Assembly (NCBI GenBank): GCA_017465565.1
Contig: JAFTWA010000039.1
Coordinates: 62,001-126,000, forward strand
Length of the DNA stretch: 64,000 bases
Direction: 5' to 3'
Source: Tyzzerella sp.
GTDB lineage: Bacteria > Bacillota > Clostridia > Lachnospirales > Lachnospiraceae
Shown here: positions 19,487-28,383 of the stretch, piece after piece
How positions within the stretch are numbered: the stretch's first letter is position 1
Layout: the number at the start of each line of letters is the position of its first letter
Position numbers and translations under genes: made by a program
The notes under the pieces: generated by a model
The model's input: the letters and a program-made list of their open reading frames with translations, nothing else
What the model was told of the DNA's origin: nothing
Database searches by the model: none

Positions 19487-20011
19487 TTACACCTCCTTAA
19501 AATTCTTAAACACATCGCGGATAACTGACATTCTAGGATCAAGACTTGTGTCTTCGCAATCACAAGTTCCATTATTTAGGTTTTGACCACATGTGTTGCA
19601 AATCCCTTTACAGTCTTCGCTACAAAGAATTTTCATCGGCCATCCTATCAAAATCTCATTATAGAGTAATTTTTCTACGTCAAGATTATATCCGTCAATA
19701 TAATTTTTTTCGTCTAAGTCATCTACCTGCTCATCACCATCGCTCAGGTCTACATTCTTTGAAAACCCTAATTCAAATTCCGTCCTTACCGGCTCAAGGC
19801 AACGATCGCACGGAATTTCCAACACTAATCTGCATTCCCCCGTAATCATGAGTTCTCGCTGCTTCACATGTTTCACAACAATGTGGGCATCCTCCTTCTC
19901 TATCACCGGCACGCTTCCCAATGTAGATTTGAATTCTGTCATTTCCACAGGCACAACCTGATCGACTGGCTTATGATGTTCAGATAAAACGTCTGATAGG
20001 TTTATTAACAT
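19487..20011 (-). CDS. DUF177 (YceD-like) protein
   Basis: A 174-residue cytoplasmic protein of the DUF177 family, encoded next to rpmF in most bacteria and linked to 23S rRNA or large-subunit formation in other organisms. Two cysteine groups suggest zinc binding: CDRCLEPV and, near the C-terminus, CSEDCKGICNTCGQNL, the most conserved stretch. I chose the ATG at 20011, since AGGAG lies 7 bases upstream. A GTG at 20029 is in frame but overlaps that site. A strong promoter (20039-20066) precedes it. Confidence 0.88.
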   Translation of the reverse strand: MLINLSDVLSEHHKPVDQVVPVEMTEFKSTLGSVPVIEKEDAHIVVKHVKQRELMITGECRLVLEIPCDRCLEPVRTEFELGFSKNVDLSDGDEQVDDLDEKNYIDGYNLDVEKLLYNEILIGWPMKILCSEDCKGICNTCGQNLNNGTCDCEDTSLDPRMSVIRDVFKNFKEV

Positions 20012-20038
20012 ACAGTTACTCCTATTCACACCTAAATT

Positions 20039-20066
20039 ATTATAGCATGTAAATTCTATTTGTCAA
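20039..20066 (-). promoter_or_regulatory. Promoter of DUF177-rpmF
   Basis: TTGACA (20061-20066) and TATAAT (20039-20044), both perfect boxes, are separated by 16 bases. It lies right after ackA, where I see no terminator. Confidence 0.85.
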
Positions 20067-20088
20067 CAAATATTTGTAAAATTTCTGC

Positions 20089-21276
20089 TTAAACTAATGC
20101 AACAGTTTCACGGGCAATTGCAAGTTCTTCGTTTGTTGGAACAACCAATACTTTTACTTTAGAATCTGGAGTTGAAATAATGATTTCTTCACCACGTTTT
20201 CCGTTAGCTTCTGCGTCAATCTCAATTCCTAAATATCCTAAGTATTCGCATACTTTTGCTCTAATGCTTCCATCGTTTTCGCCGATACCAGCTGTAAATG
20301 CGATAGCATCAACACCGTTCATTGCTGCTGTATAGCTTCCAACGTATTTTGCTACGCGGTATGCAAATACATCAATAGCGATTTGTGCACGTTTGTTTCC
20401 TTCTGCCGCACCAGCTGCCAGGTCACGGAAATCACTTGAAAGCCCAGACATACCTTGAACACCTGATTTTTTATTTAACATGTTCATAAGTGCTGTGATA
20501 TCCATACCCTCTTTCTTAGCAAGGAATTCTAAGATTGCTGGATCAATATCTCCTGAACGTGTTCCCATTACAAGACCTTCCAATGGAGTAAGTCCCATTG
20601 ATGTATCAACAGATTTACCATTTTCAACTGCACAGATACTTGCACCGTTACCTAAGTGGCAAACGATTGTTTTTAATTCACTGTAATCTTTTCCTAAGAT
20701 TTCAGCTGTTCTCTTAGAAACAAAGCTGTGGCTTGTTCCGTGGAATCCATAGCGTCTAACCTTGTACTCTTCATAGTATTCATATGGAAGACCATACATA
20801 TATGCTTTTTCTGGCATTGTTTGATGGAAAGCGGTATCAAATACTGCAACCATTGGTGTGCCTGGCATTAATTTTTGGCAAGCTTCAATACCGATTAAGT
20901 TTGCAGGATTGTGAAGAGGTGCAAGGTCATTACATTCTTCAATTGCTTTGAATACTTCTTCTGTGATTACTGTTGAAGAAGCAAATTTTTCTCCACCGTG
21001 TACTACACGATGTCCAACAGCACCGATTTCTTCCAAGCTTCCCACAACACCTGTTTCAGCATCTGTTAAAGCGTCAATTACAAATTGGATTGCTTCTGTA
21101 TGTGTTGGCATTGCCTTATCTTCTGTTGTTTTGTCGCCGCCTGCTGGCTGATATGTTAATCTTCCGTCGATACCGATTCTTTCACAGAGACCCTTTGCTA
21201 ATACAGCTTCTGTATCAGAGTTGATTAATTGGAATTTCAAAGATGAACTTCCACAGTTGATTACTAAAACATTCAT
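20089..21276 (-). CDS. ackA: Acetate kinase
   Basis: Converts acetyl-phosphate and ADP to acetate and ATP, the energy-yielding end of acetate fermentation. The 395-residue sequence has the ASKHA kinase motifs: [13 protein letters not shown] at the N-terminus, [20 protein letters not shown] and FTAGIGEN. It follows pta by 29 bases, and both are served by the promoter at 22348-22376. No clear terminator follows; the DUF177 promoter starts within 23 bases. Confidence 0.97.
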   Translation of the reverse strand: MNVLVINCGSSSLKFQLINSDTEAVLAKGLCERIGIDGRLTYQPAGGDKTTEDKAMPTHTEAIQFVIDALTDAETGVVGSLEEIGAVGHRVVHGGEKFASSTVITEEVFKAIEECNDLAPLHNPANLIGIEACQKLMPGTPMVAVFDTAFHQTMPEKAYMYGLPYEYYEEYKVRRYGFHGTSHSFVSKRTAEILGKDYSELKTIVCHLGNGASICAVENGKSVDTSMGLTPLEGLVMGTRSGDIDPAILEFLAKKEGMDITALMNMLNKKSGVQGMSGLSSDFRDLAAGAAEGNKRAQIAIDVFAYRVAKYVGSYTAAMNGVDAIAFTAGIGENDGSIRAKVCEYLGYLGIEIDAEANGKRGEEIIISTPDSKVKVLVVPTNEELAIARETVALV

Positions 21277-21305
21277 GATATTTCCTCCGTCATTTATCTC
21301 ATTAA

Positions 21306-22310
21306 TTATTGATTATCTTCTGCTTGACATTGAACTGCTGTAATAGCAACAACACCTTCGATATCAGCTGCACTACATCCACGAGATAAGTCGTTAACTG
21401 GTTTAGCAATACCTTGTGTTAATGGTCCGTAAGCTTCTGCTTTTGCAAGTCTTTGCACTAATTTGTATCCAATGTTTCCTGCATCTAAGTCTGGGAATAC
21501 AAGTACGTTTGCTTGTCCAGCAACTTTACTGTTTGGAGCTTTAGATTTTCCGATTTCAGGAACGATAGCTGCGTCTAATTGCATTTCTCCATCTAATGCA
21601 AGTTCAGGAGCCAATTCTTTTGCGATACGTGTTGCTTCAACAACCTTGTCAACGTCAGCGTGTTTTGCACTGCCCATTGTAGAGTGTGAAAGCATGGCAA
21701 CCTTTGGTTCTGCTCCTACTAATGTCTTGAATGATTCAGCAGATGAAATAGCAATGTTAGCTAATTTTTCTGGATCTGGATTTTGTTCTAAGCCTGAATC
21801 TGCGAAAATAAATGTTCCGTTTTCACCCATTTCACAGTCTGGAACTACCATTACGAAGAATGCTGATACTAATTTTGTACCTGGTTTTGTTTTTAAGATT
21901 TGTAAACATGGTCTTAATGTGTCAGCAGTTGAGTGGCAGGCACCTGATACCATACCGTCAGCATCTCCCATTTTAACCATCATTACACCATAGTATAAGT
22001 AGTTTTTAAGAAGTAACTCTCTTGCTTGTTCTTCTGTCATACCTTTTTTCGATCTGAGCTCTACTAATTTAGCGATATAGCTTTCTGTTTTTTCATATGT
22101 TGCAGGGTCAACAATTGTTGCACCTGAAATATCGAATCCGGCACCGTTCTTTTCGATTTCTTCTTTACTTCCTACAAGGATAAGTTTTGCTGTTCCTTCT
22201 TTTAATACAGCTTCAGCTGCTTCATAAGTTCTCTTATCTTCTGTTTCTGGAAGTACGATTGTTTTTAAGTTTTGTTTTGCTTTTTCTTTAATTACATCAA
22301 TAAATCCCAT
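21306..22310 (-). CDS. pta: Phosphate acetyltransferase
   Basis: Converts acetyl-CoA and phosphate to acetyl-phosphate and CoA. The 334-residue, single-domain form is usual in Firmicutes. The conserved active-site stretches are [19 protein letters not shown] and [20 protein letters not shown]. It forms a two-gene operon with ackA. The promoter's -35 box lies in a TTGTATACAA palindrome like the one in front of citrate synthase. Confidence 0.97.
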   Translation of the reverse strand: MGFIDVIKEKAKQNLKTIVLPETEDKRTYEAAEAVLKEGTAKLILVGSKEEIEKNGAGFDISGATIVDPATYEKTESYIAKLVELRSKKGMTEEQARELLLKNYLYYGVMMVKMGDADGMVSGACHSTADTLRPCLQILKTKPGTKLVSAFFVMVVPDCEMGENGTFIFADSGLEQNPDPEKLANIAISSAESFKTLVGAEPKVAMLSHSTMGSAKHADVDKVVEATRIAKELAPELALDGEMQLDAAIVPEIGKSKAPNSKVAGQANVLVFPDLDAGNIGYKLVQRLAKAEAYGPLTQGIAKPVNDLSRGCSAADIEGVVAITAVQCQAEDNQ

Positions 22311-22347
22311 GATTCAAAGACTCCTTTCGTTTTACCTCATATAAATT

Positions 22348-22376
22348 TATTATAACTCAATCGTATTTTGTATACA
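22348..22376 (-). promoter_or_regulatory. pta-ackA promoter with TTGTATACAA palindrome
   Basis: TTGTAT (22371-22376) and TATAAT (22348-22353) are 17 bases apart. The -35 box forms half of the perfect 10-base palindrome TTGTATACAA (22367-22376). The same 10 bases are the core of the operator at 9511-9534. Confidence 0.7.
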
Positions 22377-22407
22377 AGTACCTTTTATGTCTCTTTTTAA
22401 ATACAAA

Positions 22408-23742
22408 TTATAATCCGAATATCTTTGTAACGATTGAGAAATAAACTAAAATTGTTGTAGCATCCACAAGTGTTGTAATAAGTGGTGCTGCCATAAGCGC
22501 TGGATCAAGTCCACATTTCTTTGCAACCAGCGGCAAAACACAGCCAATGGTTTTTGCGATGATTACTGTAAATAATAAAGTAATTCCAAGTGATAATGCC
22601 AATGTTACATCATGATACATAAAAACAATACGAATACCATTTACAACTGCAAGCATTATTCCCACTAGTGCTGCAACACGAATTTCCTTAAATAATACTT
22701 TGAAAATATCTTTAAATTCAATCTCATCCGTCGCCAGACCACGAATTACCAGGGTAGAGCTTTGTGAACCACAGTTACCACCTGTTCCGGTAAGCATTGT
22801 TACAAATGTATTTAGAATCGGCATCGCTACAATTGCGGCTTCAAAATGTCCCAGCACGAGACCGCTCAAGGTCGCTGACAGCATCAAAAATAAGAGCCAA
22901 GGAAAACGGCTTTTCGCATGCTCCCAAACGCTGGTTTCAAAATAAGAATCCTCACTTGGAACAACGATACCGGCCATCATACTGATATCTTCGGTTGTCT
23001 CTTCTTCCAAAACGTCAATCGCATCATCTACCGTAACGATACCGACCATACGCATGTCATTGTCAACAACCGGAATTGCAATCAAACCATATTTACTAAT
23101 CATACCTACTACTTCTTCCTGGTCATCATGGGTATGCACATAAAGCATGTTTGTCTCCATGATTTCTTCGATTGTACGATTATCTCCCGTTGTCAAAAGT
23201 TCCCTTAAAGAAACCGCACCGATTAGCTTTCTTTTTTCTGTTACATAGCAGGTATAAATAGTTTCGCGGTTAAGACCTACTTGTCTGATTTTTAAAATTG
23301 CTTCTTCTACTGTCATTTCTTTCTGAAACGCAATGTACTCCACGTTCATAATACTTCCGGCGCTATCTTCCGGATAGTTCAGAAGTGTATTAATCTGCTT
23401 TCTTGTCTCTTCGTCGGTAGCCATGAGAAGTCTGTCGACAACATTCGCCGGCATCTCTTCTAATACGTCAACCGCATCATCCAGATACATCTCATCCATG
23501 ACTTCCTTGATTTCTGAATCAGTTAACGCATTAAGAAGAATCTCGCGCGCGTCGTTATTCATTTCAGTGAAGGTTTCTGCCGCTTCATCTTTTGCTAAGA
23601 GACGGAATATCAGAATCATTTGTTTATCTTCCAACTCTTCCATCATTTCGGCTATATCAACGGGGTGCATATTTTCCAATTCAGCTTTTAATTCTTTAAA
23701 TTGTCTTTCCTCAAGCATTTGCAATACAAATTCTTTTTCCAT
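22408..23742 (-). CDS. mgtE: Magnesium transporter MgtE
   Basis: Magnesium channel/transporter of the inner membrane. The N-terminal superhelical MgtE domain covers residues 1 to about 120. Two CBS domains (about 125-250) act as the intracellular Mg2+ sensor. The pore has five transmembrane helices (about 278-444, including LTGTGGNCGSQSSTLVIRGL, a conserved pore stretch). The 444-residue length is normal. A promoter (23785-23814) leaves a leader of only about 35 bases, too short for an M-box riboswitch, so Mg2+ control at RNA level is not seen. Confidence 0.95.
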   Translation of the reverse strand: MEKEFVLQMLEERQFKELKAELENMHPVDIAEMMEELEDKQMILIFRLLAKDEAAETFTEMNNDAREILLNALTDSEIKEVMDEMYLDDAVDVLEEMPANVVDRLLMATDEETRKQINTLLNYPEDSAGSIMNVEYIAFQKEMTVEEAILKIRQVGLNRETIYTCYVTEKRKLIGAVSLRELLTTGDNRTIEEIMETNMLYVHTHDDQEEVVGMISKYGLIAIPVVDNDMRMVGIVTVDDAIDVLEEETTEDISMMAGIVVPSEDSYFETSVWEHAKSRFPWLLFLMLSATLSGLVLGHFEAAIVAMPILNTFVTMLTGTGGNCGSQSSTLVIRGLATDEIEFKDIFKVLFKEIRVAALVGIMLAVVNGIRIVFMYHDVTLALSLGITLLFTVIIAKTIGCVLPLVAKKCGLDPALMAAPLITTLVDATTILVYFSIVTKIFGL

Positions 23743-23784
23743 ACTTTTCCCCCTTCACTTTTATTTCCAACATACATCTTTTTT

Positions 23785-23814
23785 ATTCTAACTCTTTTAC
23801 ATTCTCCTTGTCAA
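23785..23814 (-). promoter_or_regulatory. Promoter of mgtE
   Basis: TTGACA (23809-23814) and TAGAAT (23785-23790) are separated by 18 bases on the minus strand. It is divergent from the tmcAL promoter about 60 bases away. Confidence 0.6.
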
Positions 23815-23875
23815 ATATTCCTTTTGTATATACCATGCTCTTGCGTTTTTTACCAAAATTTTCGAGATAATTATT

Positions 23876-23904
23876 TTGCCTCTTTCTATATCATATAGTA
23901 TAAT
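23876..23904 (+). promoter_or_regulatory. Promoter of tmcAL
   Basis: TTGCCT (23876-23881) and a perfect TATAAT (23899-23904) are 17 bases apart on the plus strand, about 30 bases before the start codon. Confidence 0.7.
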
Positions 23905-23932
23905 TGTTTTATCTTACGTTGTGGAGGTACTT

Positions 23933-25123
23933 ATGAAAATTGTTGGTTTAATTGCGGAATACAATCCCTTTCATAATGGACATCAATATCATATCGAAAA
24001 AGCGAAGGAAATTACAGGAGCAGACCATATAATTGTTGTGATGAGCGGTGATTTTGTGCAGCGCGGTACACCTGCAATTATGCCAAAGCATTTACGCACT
24101 GAAATGACTTTAAAGGCAGGAGCAGCTCTTGTTGTTGAAATGCCAGTTTGTTATGCAACAGGCAGTGCTGAGTATTTTGCATATGGTGCTGTTTCATTGT
24201 TGGACAAACTAGGCTGTGTAGATGCTATTTGTTTTGGAAGTGAATGCGGAGACATTCATAAGTTGGAACATCTTGCTAGAATTATGGTTGAAGAGCCAAA
24301 GGAATACAAAACTTTCTTACTTTCTAATTTACGCAACGGCAGTTCTTATCCATTGGCAAGACAAAATGCATTGAAAGAATATTTGAAATCAGATACATTG
24401 GATGAAATTATAGGAGAACCTAATAACATTCTTGGAATTGAATATATTAAAGCACTCTACAAATTAAAATCTAAGATGATTCCTTATACTATCACACGTA
24501 TTTCATCCAATTATCACGATACAGAATTGCAGCAAGTATATAGTTCTGCATCTGCCATTCGAAAAGAAATTTCTAAAAATGCATGGAGACATCTGGGTAA
24601 TCAAATTCCAGAAAACAGTATTGGTTTATTCGAAAAACATTATCAAAAACGTTATCCGGTTGTCACAAATGATTTTTCACTTTTGTTGAAATATAAATTA
24701 CTAAATGAGACAAAAACATCTCTTTTAGAATATGCAGATGTTTCAGAAGAACTGGCAAACAGAATTATGAATCAATTAAATCAATACATTGATTTCGAAC
24801 AATTTTGCAATCTGCTAAAGACAAAGGAAGTAACATACACACGCATCAGCCGTGCTTTGCTTCACATTTTGTTGAATATAAAGAAGACTGATTATGAAGA
24901 AATTTCTTATGCACATATATTAGGATTCCGTAAGGATAGCACGTCTGTATTAACGCAGATTAAGGAAACCTCCTCTATTCCTCTGATATCGAAATTAACA
25001 AATGTAGATTGTCCAATGTTAGGACAAGATATCTATGCATCTAATTTATATGAATCAGTAATTACAGACAAATTTAAAACACCTTTTATAAACGAATATG
25101 AGCATTCTATTGTACTCATTTAA
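23933..25123 (+). CDS. tmcAL: tRNA(Met) cytidine acetate ligase
   Basis: ATP-dependent ligase that acetylates the wobble cytidine of elongator tRNA-Met using acetate; formerly YlbM. The nucleotidyltransferase-like N-terminus is clear: KIVGLIAEYNPFHNGHQYHI, with the HxGH-type motif, and VVMSGDFVQRGTPAIM. The length (396 residues) is typical. I chose the ATG at 23933, because GGAGG lies 6 bases upstream and it gives the family's usual N-terminus; the frame is open further up without a ribosome site. It is one of only two plus-strand genes here and ends in a complex terminator shared with the facing UPF0210 gene. It is close to pta-ackA, which makes the acetate it uses. Confidence 0.93.
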   Translation: MKIVGLIAEYNPFHNGHQYHIEKAKEITGADHIIVVMSGDFVQRGTPAIMPKHLRTEMTLKAGAALVVEMPVCYATGSAEYFAYGAVSLLDKLGCVDAICFGSECGDIHKLEHLARIMVEEPKEYKTFLLSNLRNGSSYPLARQNALKEYLKSDTLDEIIGEPNNILGIEYIKALYKLKSKMIPYTITRISSNYHDTELQQVYSSASAIRKEISKNAWRHLGNQIPENSIGLFEKHYQKRYPVVTNDFSLLLKYKLLNETKTSLLEYADVSEELANRIMNQLNQYIDFEQFCNLLKTKEVTYTRISRALLHILLNIKKTDYEEISYAHILGFRKDSTSVLTQIKETSSIPLISKLTNVDCPMLGQDIYASNLYESVITDKFKTPFINEYEHSIVLI

Positions 25124-25143
25124 TCAAAAATTTTTTCTAAGCA

Positions 25144-25294
25144 AAGCGGGGCTTATACAGAATTTTTGTGTTGTACGGCCCAAAAAAAGCCAAAAATTTG
25201 TAGTTTTTATAGCATTTTGGCCTTATACGCAAAAAACATGCTCCCAAGCCCCGCTTTTTGAAAATTCTGGGGCCTGGGAGCCTAATTTTTTTGT
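25144..25294. terminator. Structured bidirectional terminator element between tmcAL and UPF0210
   Basis: A 150-base region between convergent genes with several pairings. On the plus strand GCTCCCAAGCCCC (25240-25252) pairs with GGGGCCTGGGAGC (25269-25281) with one mismatch, and TTTTTTT follows, a strong terminator for tmcAL. The same stem followed by ATGTTTTTT also works on the minus strand. A second minus-strand hairpin (GCCAAAA/TTTTGGC followed by seven T, 25182-25222) is present. In addition AAGCGGGGCTT (25144-25154) is the perfect complement of AAGCCCCGCTT (25246-25256) and would compete with the terminator stem. Confidence 0.75.
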
Positions 25295-25309
25295 ATATGG
25301 AATTAAATT

Positions 25310-26674
25310 TTAATTCTTGAAGCTGTGAATCGGTGCTGGAATACGTCCTTTACGGTTTATAAAGGCACTGCAGTCAAATTCATTCACAGGAATGATTGGT
25401 GCATATCCAAGTAATCCGCCAAACTCAGCTATCTCTCCTACATCTTTTCCGATTACCGGAATCAAACGTACTGCTGTTGTTTTTTGATTTACCATACCAA
25501 TCGCCATCTCATCTGCAATAATACCTGAAATAGTCGTTGCTTTTGTCTTTCCTGGTATAGCTATCATATCTAAACCTACGGAACAAACGCAGGTCATTGC
25601 TTCTAATTTTTCTAAAGTAAGGGCTCCAACTGTTACAGCATCAATCATTCCCTGATCTTCACTGACTGGAATGAATGCACCGCTAAGTCCTCCAACATAA
25701 GAAGAAGCCATTACGCCGCCCTTCTTAACTTGGTCATTTAACATAGCAAGTGCAGCTGTTGTTCCTGGTGCTCCTACTTTTTCAAGACCTATTTCCTCTA
25801 AAATTTCTGCAATACTGTCGCCAATTGCTGGTGTTGGTGCCAAAGATAAATCAATGATTCCAAATGGAATACCGAGACGTTTTGAAGCCTCGCCTGCAAC
25901 CAATTGACCTACACGGGTAATCTTAAATGCAGTCTTCTTAATTGTCTCGCAAAGTTCTTCAAAACCTTTTCCTCTTACTTGTTCAATCGCATGTTTTACA
26001 ACGCCAGGACCACTTACACCTACATTAATTACTGCATCAGCCTCTGTTACACCCAAGAACGCACCTGCCATGAATGGGTTATCGTCTGGTGCATTACAGA
26101 AAATAACGAGTTTAGCACAGCCGAGGGAATCTCTCTCTTTCGTTGCCTCTGCAGCTTCTTTGATAATCTCACCACAAAGCTTTACTGCGTCCATGTTAAT
26201 TCCTGTTTTTGTTGAACCAACATTCACAGAGCTACACACTCTTTCTGTTACAGCAAGTGCCTTTGGAATCGAACGAATCATGTTCTCTTCTGCCGGTGTC
26301 ATACCTTTTGAAACAAGGGCTGAATAGCCACCGATAAAGTTAACGCCAACTGTCTTTGCAGCTCTGTCAAGAGTCTCTGCAATTGTTACAAAGTCATCGC
26401 TTGTCTTACATGCAGCCGCACCAATAATAGAAATTGGTGTAATAGAAATTCGCTTATTAACAATTGGAATTCCAAATTCATGTTCAATCGCCTGACCTGT
26501 AGAAACAAGATCCTTTGCAACTGTTGTAATCTTATTGTAAATCTTTTCGTTTAACTTATTTAAATCAGAATCGATACAGTCCAGAAGGCTGATTCCAAGT
26601 GTGATGGTACGCACATCCAGATTTTCCTGTGTAATCATCTGATTTGTTTCTGTAACTTCATAAATATTAATCAT
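25310..26674 (-). CDS. UPF0210 (DUF711, PFL-like) family protein
   Basis: A 454-residue cytoplasmic protein of a conserved family whose fold is related to pyruvate formate-lyase/ribonucleotide reductase-type barrels; its reaction is unknown to me. Visible conserved stretches are [33 protein letters not shown] and [20 protein letters not shown]. It is encoded 21 bases after a small ACT-domain protein. This pair is preserved in many Firmicutes and suggests that the ACT protein senses an amino acid or regulates the enzyme. It is the last gene of the unit that includes polA and coaE. Confidence 0.9.
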   Translation of the reverse strand: MINIYEVTETNQMITQENLDVRTITLGISLLDCIDSDLNKLNEKIYNKITTVAKDLVSTGQAIEHEFGIPIVNKRISITPISIIGAAACKTSDDFVTIAETLDRAAKTVGVNFIGGYSALVSKGMTPAEENMIRSIPKALAVTERVCSSVNVGSTKTGINMDAVKLCGEIIKEAAEATKERDSLGCAKLVIFCNAPDDNPFMAGAFLGVTEADAVINVGVSGPGVVKHAIEQVRGKGFEELCETIKKTAFKITRVGQLVAGEASKRLGIPFGIIDLSLAPTPAIGDSIAEILEEIGLEKVGAPGTTAALAMLNDQVKKGGVMASSYVGGLSGAFIPVSEDQGMIDAVTVGALTLEKLEAMTCVCSVGLDMIAIPGKTKATTISGIIADEMAIGMVNQKTTAVRLIPVIGKDVGEIAEFGGLLGYAPIIPVNEFDCSAFINRKGRIPAPIHSFKN

Positions 26675-26695
26675 AATGATTTCTCACTTTCTGTT

Positions 26696-26968
26696 CTAGA
26701 GTCTATGCATTTTCTCAAAAATTTCTGCGCGTTGGCAACGGATGGTTACTCCGATTTCATTTCCGAGTTGTTCTAATTCATCAAAAACATCGCCAAACTC
26801 TTTTTCTGTTTGAGCCATATCTGTAATCATCATCATGTTAAAGTACCCTTGCACGATTGTCTGGGAAATATCTAAGATATTAATTTTATTTTCCGCTAAA
26901 TATGTACATACTTTAGCAATGATTCCTACTGTGTCTTTTCCTACTACTGTGATGATACATTTTTTCAT
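26696..26968 (-). CDS. ACT domain protein (UPF0237 family)
   Basis: A 90-residue protein that is essentially one ACT domain (beta-alpha-beta fold binding small ligands, often amino acids). It starts KKCIITVVGKDTVGIIAKV, the family hallmark, followed by NILDISQTIV. It has no catalytic domain. It lies upstream of UPF0210 with AAGGAGAAGG as ribosome site. The conserved pair suggests a regulatory subunit, which is inference from gene order only. Confidence 0.92.
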   Translation of the reverse strand: MKKCIITVVGKDTVGIIAKVCTYLAENKINILDISQTIVQGYFNMMMITDMAQTEKEFGDVFDELEQLGNEIGVTIRCQRAEIFEKMHRL

Positions 26969-26987
26969 ATTTCATCCTTCTCCTTGA

Positions 26988-27785
26988 TTAAATAAATAAT
27001 ATTTCTGACATACAGTCTCTTTTTGCAACCATAAGCGGGATCTCATCTCCACGATATGGTGTATTGCCCATAGTCACTTCTAATTTCACTGTCTCATATG
27101 CGAGTTCCGGGAAATTATTTTCTCTGCTAAGATGACCAAGTACAATATGTTTTAATTTATCATTCAGTATACTACAAAGTAGTCTTCCTGACAATTCATT
27201 TGATAAATGTCCATGTTTTCCAAGCACACGCTGCTTCAAATAATATGGATAAGGTCCAACCTCCAGCATATGAACGTCATGATTCGCTTCTAACACAATC
27301 GCATCCAAATCCTTTAGATTTTGGATGGTATATTCATCATATACCCCAAGGTCTGTTGCAACAGCAACGGCCTTTTCTTCCTGCTCAATGCGAAATCCCG
27401 TTGGTTCATTTGCATCGTGGGAAATAGCAAAGGGCTTCACTGTCAAATCGCCGATTTCAAACGCTTCGTCCTTTGGCACTTCACAATACAAACCTTCCGG
27501 CATCTTGCCAAGACTCTTGTATGAGCGAATTCCCTCGATAGTTCCCCTTGTCGCATAGATTGGAATCTCATATTTTCTGCTAAAAACTCCCAACCCCTGA
27601 ATGTGGTCGGAATGTTCATGGGTAATTAAAATTCCACTTAATTCTTCACCTTTGATTCCAAGCTCCGCAAGACTTTCATCAATCCGCTTCTTACTGATTC
27701 CAGTATCTATTAATAAATGTGTTTGCTCGCTCCCAACATATATACAGTTTCCACTACTGCCACTTGCAAGGCTGCATAATCTCAT
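26988..27785 (-). CDS. Metallo-beta-lactamase fold hydrolase (WalJ/YycJ-like)
   Basis: A 265-residue hydrolase. The metal motif HEHSDHIQGL (HxHxDH) lies near residue 55, with further ligands in AISHDANEP, HHDVHMLE-type stretches (EANHDVHMLE) and HLSREN near the C-terminus. The start LCSLASGSSGNCIYVGSE is typical of the WalJ/YycJ group, thought to act on nucleic acids. The gene is between coaE and the ACT gene with gaps of 10 and 19 bases, so it belongs to the polA transcription unit, consistent with a DNA-related role. Confidence 0.88.
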   Translation of the reverse strand: MRLCSLASGSSGNCIYVGSEQTHLLIDTGISKKRIDESLAELGIKGEELSGILITHEHSDHIQGLGVFSRKYEIPIYATRGTIEGIRSYKSLGKMPEGLYCEVPKDEAFEIGDLTVKPFAISHDANEPTGFRIEQEEKAVAVATDLGVYDEYTIQNLKDLDAIVLEANHDVHMLEVGPYPYYLKQRVLGKHGHLSNELSGRLLCSILNDKLKHIVLGHLSRENNFPELAYETVKLEVTMGNTPYRGDEIPLMVAKRDCMSEILFI

Positions 27786-27795
27786 ACTTTATCTC

Positions 27796-28383
27796 CTATA
27801 TATTCATAGCTTTTTCAATCTGAATACAAGTATCTTCAAAATCACCGCTATTGTCAATGACAATTTTACAATGTTCTCGAAAATATTCTTCCGAAAGCTG
27901 TGAAGCTATGATAGCATCTATTTTCTCGTCACTATACCCTCTCGACTCTTTCAGACGTTTGCGGCGGATTGCTTCACTCGTATAAATATACCACAGTTCA
28001 TCACAAATTTCATCATAATGATCTTCTAAGAGCAGTGCAGCTTCCAGAACAAAGCATTCTGTTCCACGTTCTTTTTCGAGACAAATCTGTTCCTTTATGT
28101 ATTCCTTTACTGCTGGATGCGTAATCTGATTGAGGATTTGAAGCTGTGATTCATTTCCGAACACGATCTGTCCCAGTTTTCTGCGGTTGATGGTCTTGTC
28201 CTCATTTAAGATTCCTGCTCCAAAGTGTTTCACAATTTTGCAATAGCTTTTTTCACCAGGCTCCTGCAATTTCCACGCAACATGATCAGCCTGACATATC
28301 ACTGCCTGATATTTTTCTTCCATAAATAAGAGAATGCGGCTCTTTCCAGAGCCGACTCCTCCCGTAATTCCAATAATTTTCAT
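27796..28383 (-). CDS. coaE: Dephospho-CoA kinase
   Basis: Last step of coenzyme A synthesis: phosphorylation of dephospho-CoA. The P-loop GITGGVGSGKSRIL is at the N-terminus, with QADHVAWKLQEPG and VLEAALLLEDHYDEICDELW as the substrate and acceptor regions. I chose the ATG at 28383 (195 residues), because its A is shared with the polA stop (TAATG) and the family's N-terminus begins here. The frame is open 18 bases further up inside polA. The polA-coaE order is common in Firmicutes. Confidence 0.95.
   Translation of the reverse strand: MKIIGITGGVGSGKSRILLFMEEKYQAVICQADHVAWKLQEPGEKSYCKIVKHFGAGILNEDKTINRRKLGQIVFGNESQLQILNQITHPAVKEYIKEQICLEKERGTECFVLEAALLLEDHYDEICDELWYIYTSEAIRRKRLKESRGYSDEKIDAIIASQLSEEYFREHCKIVIDNSGDFEDTCIQIEKAMNI

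Noticed and set aside
23743-23785. Possible M-box magnesium riboswitch before mgtE
   Set aside because: The leader is only about 40 bases long, far too short for the roughly 160-base M-box.
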